A DNA stretch of 64,000 nucleotides, taken from Kribbella aluminosa (GTDB lineage Bacteria; Actinomycetota; Actinomycetes; Propionibacteriales; Kribbellaceae). The position numbers and the translations under genes were made by a program. The notes under the pieces are model-generated. The model saw only the letters and a list, made by a program, of their open reading frames with translations. It made no database searches and was not told where the DNA came from. The number at the start of each line of letters is the position of its first letter. Position 1 is the first letter of the stretch. The DNA is taken from positions 4,092,001 through 4,156,000 of the forward strand of contig NZ_JAGINT010000002.1 of the NCBI RefSeq assembly GCF_017876295.1, given 5' to 3'. Positions 58,752-64,000 of the stretch are shown piece by piece.

Positions 58752-59528
58752 ATGAAGAGGTTTTCTGTGCTTGCAGCGGCGCTCATCGTGGCGTTCGTCG
58801 TGGCTCCGGGCATGCTGGCCGGCAACGGGGCGACGGCCGATCTGAGGAGTGAGCGGGGGCTCGCCGGTACCTTCCGCGGAGAGTTCGTCACGTACTGGGG
58901 TTCTGGCGAGCGCAGTTTCGAGCCGGGGATGCAGCGGGTGGTCGACTACTGGTTCCGGTATCACATCGCGAAGGGCGTGCTCGCCGGGGCGTTGCTCGTT
59001 GCGCTCGTCGTACTCGGGGTGATGGTTTGGCGGGCGTTCCTGCGGGCCCGTGGTCTTCGGGCGGCGGGGCTTGCGGCGGGCGGTGTTCTGTCGACCGCGC
59101 TGGCGGTGGTGTCGCTCGCGGCGGTGATGGCGAACATCCATGGGACGGCGGCGCCGTTCGGCTCGCTGTTGCCGATGCTGTTCGGCGCCCCGGCCGGTCC
59201 ACTGGATGACACACTCGGGCAGATCAGGCAGCAGCTGGCCGCTGGGCAGCAGTCGCCGCCTCTCGATGTGATCACCGGCGACTACGTGTTGTTCCACGCT
59301 GTGATGGCTGTCGAGGGCGCGATCGTCATCGCCGGCCTCGTCGTACTGGCTGTCCTGCTGTGGCGCTGGTTCATCAAGGCCGAGGGGCGTACGAGGCGAG
59401 TGCTGGCCGGGTACGGCGTATTCGTGCCCGTGCTTTCGCTGGCGCTTGCCGTCGTCGTGGTGGCGAACACGACCACGGCGGCCCACCCGCTACCCGGCCT
59501 CGAAGGGTTCTTCGCCGGCGGCTGGTGA
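58752..59528 (+). CDS. Integral membrane protein of unknown function
   Basis: Not recognised. The 258 residues begin with a signal-anchor-like segment (MKRFSVLAAALIVAFVVAPGML). Three further hydrophobic segments lie near residues 80-100, 110-130 and 180-205, and another near 215-240. A soluble loop with the sequence TYWGSGERSFEPGMQRVVDYWFRYHI lies between the first two. A GTG at 58746 is an alternative start. It abuts the convergent ACC deaminase gene with no spacer. Confidence 0.7.
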   Translation: MKRFSVLAAALIVAFVVAPGMLAGNGATADLRSERGLAGTFRGEFVTYWGSGERSFEPGMQRVVDYWFRYHIAKGVLAGALLVALVVLGVMVWRAFLRARGLRAAGLAAGGVLSTALAVVSLAAVMANIHGTAAPFGSLLPMLFGAPAGPLDDTLGQIRQQLAAGQQSPPLDVITGDYVLFHAVMAVEGAIVIAGLVVLAVLLWRWFIKAEGRTRRVLAGYGVFVPVLSLALAVVVVANTTTAAHPLPGLEGFFAGGW

Positions 59529-60557
59529 TCAGTCGGCGATCCGCTGCGTCCGGGTGAAGAGGCTGCTGTACGCGTTCAGGGCGGGCTGGCCGCCCAGATG
59601 GGCGTACAGCACGGTGGAGGTCCTGGGGATCTCGTTGGTGCGGATGAGGTCGATCAGGCCCGCCATCGACTTTCCTTCGTAGACCGGGTCGATGATCATG
59701 CCCTCGAGCTGGCCGGTGAGGCGGATCGCGTCGAGGGTGGACTGCACCGGTACGCCGTACTCGTCGCCGGCCCAGCCCTCCAGGACGGTGATCTCGTCGG
59801 CGCGCAGGTCGCGGCCGAGGTCGATCAGGCGGGCGGTGTTGCGGGCGATCCGTTCGACCTGGTCGCGGGTCTCCTGGAGTTTGGCGCTCGCGTCGATGCC
59901 GATCACCCGGCGCGGGCGGTCCTGGCCGGCGAATCCGGCGATCATGCCGGCGTGGGTGGAGCCGGTGACGGAGCAGACCACGATCGTGTCGAAGAAGATC
60001 CCGAGCTCGCGTTCCTGCTGCTCGACCTCGTCCGCCCAGTTCGCGAACCCGAGCCCGCCGAGCGGGTGGTCGGAGGCGCCGGCCGGGATCGCGTACGGCG
60101 TACCGCCGCGCGCCTCGACGTCCGCGAGCGCCTGCTTCCAGCTGTCCTTGAAGCCGATCCCGAACCCGGCCGGGTCGAGCCGTACCTCGGCGCCCATGAT
60201 CCGGCTGAGCAGGATGTTGCCGACCCGGTCGTTGAGCGCGTCCGGCCAGTCGACCCAGTTCTCCTGTACCAGCACGGCCTTCAGCCCGGCCTTCGCGGCG
60301 ACGGCGGCGACCTGGCGGGTGTGGTTCGACTGGTAGCCGCCGATCGACACGAGCGTGTCGGCGCCCTGCGCGAGCGCGTCCGGGATCAGGTACTCCAGCT
60401 TGCGCGTCTTGTTCCCGCCGTACGCGAGCCCCGAGTTGCAGTCCTCGCGCTTCGCCCAGATCTGCGCGCCGCCGAGGTACGCCGACAACCGCTCCAGCGG
60501 ATGCAGCGGACTGGGGCCGAACAGCAGCGGGTACCGCGGAAAATCGCTGAGCGCCAT
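59529..60557 (-). CDS. acdS: 1-aminocyclopropane-1-carboxylate deaminase
   Basis: A PLP enzyme that opens ACC, the plant ethylene precursor, to alpha-ketobutyrate and ammonia. It is 342 residues long. The PLP lysine is K50 (YGGNKTRKLEY). The residues that separate ACC deaminase from D-cysteine desulfhydrase are kept: E294 (DPVYEGKS) and L321 (AHLGGQPALN), matching E295/L322 of the Pseudomonas enzyme with a one-residue offset. GGYQSNHTRQ is the carboxylate site. GGAGG lies 7 nt before the ATG. Its promoter must lie within the divergent kinase gene, 26 bp away. Confidence 0.93.
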   Translation of the reverse strand: MALSDFPRYPLLFGPSPLHPLERLSAYLGGAQIWAKREDCNSGLAYGGNKTRKLEYLIPDALAQGADTLVSIGGYQSNHTRQVAAVAAKAGLKAVLVQENWVDWPDALNDRVGNILLSRIMGAEVRLDPAGFGIGFKDSWKQALADVEARGGTPYAIPAGASDHPLGGLGFANWADEVEQQERELGIFFDTIVVCSVTGSTHAGMIAGFAGQDRPRRVIGIDASAKLQETRDQVERIARNTARLIDLGRDLRADEITVLEGWAGDEYGVPVQSTLDAIRLTGQLEGMIIDPVYEGKSMAGLIDLIRTNEIPRTSTVLYAHLGGQPALNAYSSLFTRTQRIAD

Positions 60558-60583
60558 GGTGTTCCTCCACTAGGGTCGGCGGA

Positions 60584-61372
60584 ATGTTTCCCGGTGAGAT
60601 CGATGTCCGTCCGGCCACGTACCTCAACCAGCTAGGCACCATCTTCGCCCGGTTCGCCCCCAAGGGCTCCGGCAACATCTCGTACGGCGTACAGACCGAC
60701 GGCGCCCGGTACTTCGTCAAGACCGCGGGCGACCCGGCGAACACCGAGCCCCACCTCGACTTCACCGACCGAGTAGCTCTCCTGCGCAACACGGTCGAGC
60801 TCGCCCGCGCCGTCGCCCATCCCGCGCTACCCGCCCTGCACACAGTCATCGAATCCGCGGGCGGTCCGCTCCTGGTCTACGACTGGCGCGACGGTGACCT
60901 TCTCCACAATCCGGACGTCCCTGAGCGCTTCCGGGCCCTGCCGACCGAGGAGATCCTCGCTGCCCTCGACACTCTCTACGACCTACATGCCGCCCTGGAC
61001 GCAGCCGGCTGGGTCGAGGGCGACTTCTACGATGGGTCGTTGCTCTACGACTTCACAACGCAACGCCTGACCGTCATCGACCTCGACTCGTATCACCGCG
61101 GCCCGTTCCGCAACACGATGGGTCGGATGTTCGGCTCCAGCCGCTTCATGGCCCCTGAGGAACACATCTTCGGCGCCCCGATCGACACCCGAACCACCGC
61201 CTACGCCCTGGCCCGCGCAGGCCTGATCCTTCTTCCAGACCCGCCGCAGGCGCTCGAAGATGTCCTCATCGAGGCGACGACCGCGCGATTTCCGAGTTAT
61301 CGGGCGTTCCACGAGGCGTGGCTGACTGCTTCGTCGACGATCGCCGACAGCGTGACCAACCGCTCCAGGTGA
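60584..61372 (+). CDS. Protein-kinase-fold protein
   Basis: A 262-residue single-domain kinase fold. ARYFVKTAG holds the nucleotide-binding Lys. WVEGDFYDGSLLYDF holds the catalytic Asp and the metal Asn-position Ser. VIDLDSY holds the metal-binding Asp, and GSSRFMAPEE resembles the P+1 loop. There are no membrane or sensor domains. Similar proteins are annotated as Ser/Thr kinases, but small-molecule phosphorylation is possible. An ATG 8 nt after TAGGGT suggests a leaderless message. It overlaps the next convergent gene by 76 bp. Confidence 0.78.
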   Translation: MFPGEIDVRPATYLNQLGTIFARFAPKGSGNISYGVQTDGARYFVKTAGDPANTEPHLDFTDRVALLRNTVELARAVAHPALPALHTVIESAGGPLLVYDWRDGDLLHNPDVPERFRALPTEEILAALDTLYDLHAALDAAGWVEGDFYDGSLLYDFTTQRLTVIDLDSYHRGPFRNTMGRMFGSSRFMAPEEHIFGAPIDTRTTAYALARAGLILLPDPPQALEDVLIEATTARFPSYRAFHEAWLTASSTIADSVTNRSR

Positions 61373-62166
61373 AGCCCGGGGTCGGGTTGATCGAGCGCCC
61401 ACGCGGCCCGCGCGACCAGGGTGACGGCAGCAGTCAGTACGGCGCCTCGCCGGACGAGATCGGCGGGCCACGTGGCCGCGCTGCCGACCTGGAAGGCGGC
61501 CACCAGCTCGGCGATCGGTGTCGGGGTGGACAGCAACAGGTACGCGAGGTCGAAGCCCAACGGGCCGACGCCGAATTGATCCCAGTCCACCGCGATCACG
61601 TCGTCGCCGTCCGCCCGGAGCAGGTTGAGCGGATGCGCGTCGCCGTGGACGAGGTGCTGTGGCAGTCGATCGAGCTCGGACATCACCTCCGCCCGGTGCG
61701 TCCACAGTCGATGGCCCGAACGCCGTACGTCGGCGGGCAGAACGCCGGCCGTTTCGATCGCGGCCCAGCCCCCGTGCTGCTGATCGTCGGCCAGCCGGTC
61801 GCGCAGCGTCCGCCGCGCGAACCAGTCGGCGGGCTCCAGCCGATTCAGGGCGAACCGCCCGAGCGCGGTTGCCGCGTCGGCAGAGGTGAGCGGAGTCGTC
61901 CGAACTGCATCCGTCCAGAGCGTGACGCCGTCCGGATCGCTGTCGACCTTCACGCACCGAGGTGCGCGTAGCCCAGCGGTCAGCTCGAGCAGACCGCTGG
62001 CGGCGACATCGGCCTGGCGGCGCCAGTAGGCGTAGTGACTCGGCCGCTCCTCACCGGGTACCAGTCGCTTCGCGACGAAGCCGTCAGGCGTCCTCCACAC
62101 ACCGCCGTCCGCCCGGTCGTTCCCCACGCTGAGCAGAATCCAGTCACGCTCCGGTCGCCATCCCAT
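61297..62166 (-). CDS. Aminoglycoside-phosphotransferase-fold protein (tandem copy 2)
   Basis: A 289-residue APH-family kinase. LVHGDAHPLNLLRADGDDVIAVDWDQFGVGPLGFDLAYLLL carries the catalytic H-G-D-x-H-x-x-N and the metal-binding D-W-D. GGVWRTPDGFVAKRL has the ATP Lys. The substrate is unknown, and resistance is not implied. It shares order and motifs with the gene upstream (VWRTP-G, APR/APG, TVERRGGW-like DQQHGGW). Its 3' end is antisense to the last 76 bp of the kinase gene. Confidence 0.85.
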   Translation of the reverse strand: MGWRPERDWILLSVGNDRADGGVWRTPDGFVAKRLVPGEERPSHYAYWRRQADVAASGLLELTAGLRAPRCVKVDSDPDGVTLWTDAVRTTPLTSADAATALGRFALNRLEPADWFARRTLRDRLADDQQHGGWAAIETAGVLPADVRRSGHRLWTHRAEVMSELDRLPQHLVHGDAHPLNLLRADGDDVIAVDWDQFGVGPLGFDLAYLLLSTPTPIAELVAAFQVGSAATWPADLVRRGAVLTAAVTLVARAAWALDQPDPGLHLERLVTLSAIVDEAVSHASWNAR

Positions 62167-62205
62167 CGAGCAGAACTATCACCCGCTCGGTCCACCCCGC
62201 CCGCC

Positions 62206-63036
62206 TCAGAGGTGATCGACTGCCTGTTCGACGACGGGGGACAGGTCGCGCAGGAGCCGCACGTGATCGCCGGAGTCGGGCTGGGTGAGCGACCAGGCCG
62301 CGCGTGACACGACGGTGTACGCCGCGGTGAGCACGGCTCCCCGTCGTACAGCGGCCGCCTGACCACCATGCGCCGCCAACAACTCGTCCAGCGGTGCATT
62401 GACGGCCAGGAGCAGGTAGCCGAGGTCGAAACCGGCCGGTCCCAGGCCGAACTGTTCCCAGTCGATGGCGATCACGTCGTCGCCGTCGCGGCCGAGGAGG
62501 TTCACCGGATGGGCATCGCCGTGCGTCGGCACCCGCGGAAGCGCGTCCAGCGCATCCAGCGCGGCCTCCCGACGGGTCCACAGTTCCTCGATCGCCGGTG
62601 TCGACGACCCGCCCAGCGCCCCCCACCCGCCGCGACGCTCCACGGTCCTCAGACGGTCCCGAAGTACGTCCCGCGCACCCCACGCGGGCTCGACCACGGA
62701 ACAGCCCGAGAAACGCCCCAGAGCCCCCGCCAGCGCCTCCGGAGCCCAGTCGTACGGCGCGACGTACGCCGTCCGGAGCGTGATCCCGTCCGCATCCCGC
62801 TCCACGCCCGTCCAACCTGGCGCCCGGAGCCCCGCCGTACGGGTGACGACGCCGGACTCGGCGACCAGCGCCTGCCGTTCCCAGTACGCGTGATGCCGCG
62901 GATCGGTCACACCCCGGACCAGGCGTTTCACCACCTCCCCGCCGGGCGTCCGCCAGACGCCGCCGGTCGCTTGTCCGGTACCGGCGGTGAGTGGTTCCCA
63001 ACGGGAGGAGGGCTGCCAGGACAGTTGCCGAGACAT
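62206..63036 (-). CDS. Aminoglycoside-phosphotransferase-fold protein (tandem copy 1)
   Basis: A 276-residue APH-family kinase. PTHGDAHPVNLLGRDGDDVIAIDWEQFGLGPAGFDLGYLLL gives the catalytic loop and metal Asp, and GGVWRTPGGEVVKRL the ATP Lys. It is paralogous to the codirectional gene 39 bp downstream, so the two arose by tandem duplication and then diverged. The substrate is unknown. The gene upstream on the other strand is gltB. Confidence 0.85.
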   Translation of the reverse strand: MSRQLSWQPSSRWEPLTAGTGQATGGVWRTPGGEVVKRLVRGVTDPRHHAYWERQALVAESGVVTRTAGLRAPGWTGVERDADGITLRTAYVAPYDWAPEALAGALGRFSGCSVVEPAWGARDVLRDRLRTVERRGGWGALGGSSTPAIEELWTRREAALDALDALPRVPTHGDAHPVNLLGRDGDDVIAIDWEQFGLGPAGFDLGYLLLAVNAPLDELLAAHGGQAAAVRRGAVLTAAYTVVSRAAWSLTQPDSGDHVRLLRDLSPVVEQAVDHL

Positions 63037-63121
63037 GGTTCCGGTCTATCAGTCCCAGCAAGTGAATTTCCGGGGCGTGGGTGGTTGCGGACGCGGTCGG
63101 CTGGGAAGATAGAGGGCTAGT

Positions 63122-63139
63122 AGTGAGCGCTTGCTTACT
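63122..63139. promoter_or_regulatory. Candidate operator upstream of gltB
   Basis: A near-perfect dyad AGTGAGC-N4-GCTTACT (6 of 7 pairs) lies in the 240-bp divergent region, 137 bp upstream of the gltB ATG. Size and symmetry suit a TetR-type dimer. No other clear promoter element is recognised in 63037-63276. Confidence 0.45.
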
Positions 63140-63276
63140 GAGGGTCATCAAGGCGTTGCGCGGTGGACAGGAAGTCCATTTGGCGGGCGTCATGAGGTAG
63201 TCTCGGGACTCCCGGCTTGGGCCAGTGTTGTCCCGCGGCCAGTTGTATTTGACCGTAGGACGACGGGAGCTCCTGA

Positions 63277-64000
63277 ATGTATGGTCGCCCCCCCACCGGA
63301 GAGCTGCAGAGGCCGAGCGAGGGCCTCTACGACGGACGGCACGAGCACGACGCGTGTGGTGTTGCCTTCGTCGCGACCCTGACCGGTGAACCGAGCCACG
63401 ACATCGTGGCCAAGGCATTGACCGCCCTGCGGAACCTCGAGCACCGTGGTGCGTCCGGTGCCGAGCCCGACTCCGGCGACGGTGCCGGCATCCTGCTCCA
63501 GGTTCCGGACGCCTTCTACCGCAAGGTGTGCGAGTTCGAGCTGCCGGCGCCGCACAGCTATGCGACCGGTATCGCGTTCCTCCCGGCCGACCCGGACGAC
63601 GCGGCGAAGGCGACGGAACGGATCGAGGAGCTCGCCGCCGAGGAGCAGTTGAGCGTCGTCGGCTGGCGGGACATCCCGACCACGCCCGACCTGCTCGGTG
63701 CGACCGCGCGTTCGGTGATGCCGACGTTCAAGCAGCTGTTCGTGACCGCGAAGGCGGGCCGCGTGCTCGGCCTGGCGCTGGAGCGGATGGCCTTCCGGCT
63801 GCGCAAGCGCGCCGAGAAGGAGACCGCGACGTACTTCCCGTCGCTGTCCGGCCGGACCATCACCTACAAGGGGATGCTGACCACCGACCAGCTCGACAAG
63901 TTCTTCCCGGAGCTGACCGACCCGGACCTGGCGTCCGCGATCGGCGTCGTGCACTCGCGGTTCTCGACGAACACGTTCCCGTCCTGGCCGCTCGCCCACC
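63277..64000 (+). CDS. gltB: Glutamate synthase large subunit (partial, 5' end)
   Basis: The first 241 codons of the NADPH-GOGAT alpha subunit, running off the right edge. After a 26-residue propeptide, C27 (HEHDACGVAFVA) is the N-terminal nucleophile of the glutaminase domain exposed by processing. LRNLEHRGASGAEPDSGDGAGILLQ and GVVHSRFSTNTFPSWPLAH are further GATase signatures. GGGAG lies 7 nt before the ATG at 63277. It makes glutamate from glutamine and 2-oxoglutarate, with GltD expected just downstream. Confidence 0.96.
   Translation, partial: MYGRPPTGELQRPSEGLYDGRHEHDACGVAFVATLTGEPSHDIVAKALTALRNLEHRGASGAEPDSGDGAGILLQVPDAFYRKVCEFELPAPHSYATGIAFLPADPDDAAKATERIEELAAEEQLSVVGWRDIPTTPDLLGATARSVMPTFKQLFVTAKAGRVLGLALERMAFRLRKRAEKETATYFPSLSGRTITYKGMLTTDQLDKFFPELTDPDLASAIGVVHSRFSTNTFPSWPLAH

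Noticed and set aside
61297..63036. Aminoglycoside resistance genes
   Set aside because: Only the general phosphotransferase fold is supported. The proteins are tandem paralogues of unknown substrate and no resistance-specific motif is seen.

Overview
The window is high-GC actinobacterial chromosome with dense gene packing, many GTG starts and many 4-bp stop/start overlaps. Gene order (dxr-rip1-ispG ... DUF4081 acetyltransferase ... proS; priA/hisA ... hisF ... hisI-trpE-trpC-trpB-trpA ... lgt; gltB) follows the mycobacterial/streptomycete pattern. The accessory genes (ACC deaminase, GH43, many GNATs, ECF42 sigma with a DGPF protein) suggest a soil Propionibacteriales member such as Kribbella. 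That genus call is inference. No tRNA, rRNA, CRISPR array, insertion sequence or prophage was seen.

Layout. 0-6 kb: end of a probable acyl-CoA dehydrogenase, a DUF1707 protein, a glutamine amidotransferase, an FHA protein, then the MEP isoprenoid block dxr-rip1-ispG. 6-10.5 kb: a small-gene insertion (nucleosidase, MerR plus thioredoxin under a MerR-type promoter, SnoaL-like protein, ribbon-helix-helix plus VOC plus GNAT). The ancestral order then resumes with a DUF4081/GNAT protein and proS. 12-18 kb: FAD oxidoreductase, a frameshifted ECF42 sigma factor with its YCII/DGPF partner, a TSUP permease, a methyltransferase and a P450.

18.3-25.1 kb: priA/hisA heads a tightly overlapping operon: a fatty-acyl-reductase-like domain fused to a HAD phosphatase, a zinc alcohol dehydrogenase, a divergent LarA-like (DUF2088) protein and a PlsC acyltransferase. 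It looks like an undescribed lipid-modifying pathway and is the best candidate for a new system here. A frameshifted M1 peptidase gene and hisF follow.

27.6-49.3 kb separates hisF from hisI. It carries regulators with their efflux pumps (MarR/DHA2, ArsR/MFS_3), tandem GNATs, a PBP4-type carboxypeptidase, GH43, a membrane phosphodiesterase, an MBL hydrolase, DedA, a heterodimeric ABC exporter, a HesB-like protein, an AbiEi-like protein, a GNAT and a dipeptidase. This part is unusually rich in long inverted repeats.

49.4-58.7 kb is the hisI-trp operon. It runs into an extracytoplasmic thiol/copper module (Sco1, MauE-like, DsbA-like), lgt and a VIT-family protein. No trpF is present, consistent with PriA serving both histidine and tryptophan synthesis. 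58.7-64 kb: a membrane protein, ACC deaminase, three kinase-fold proteins (two of them tandem duplicates) and the start of gltB.
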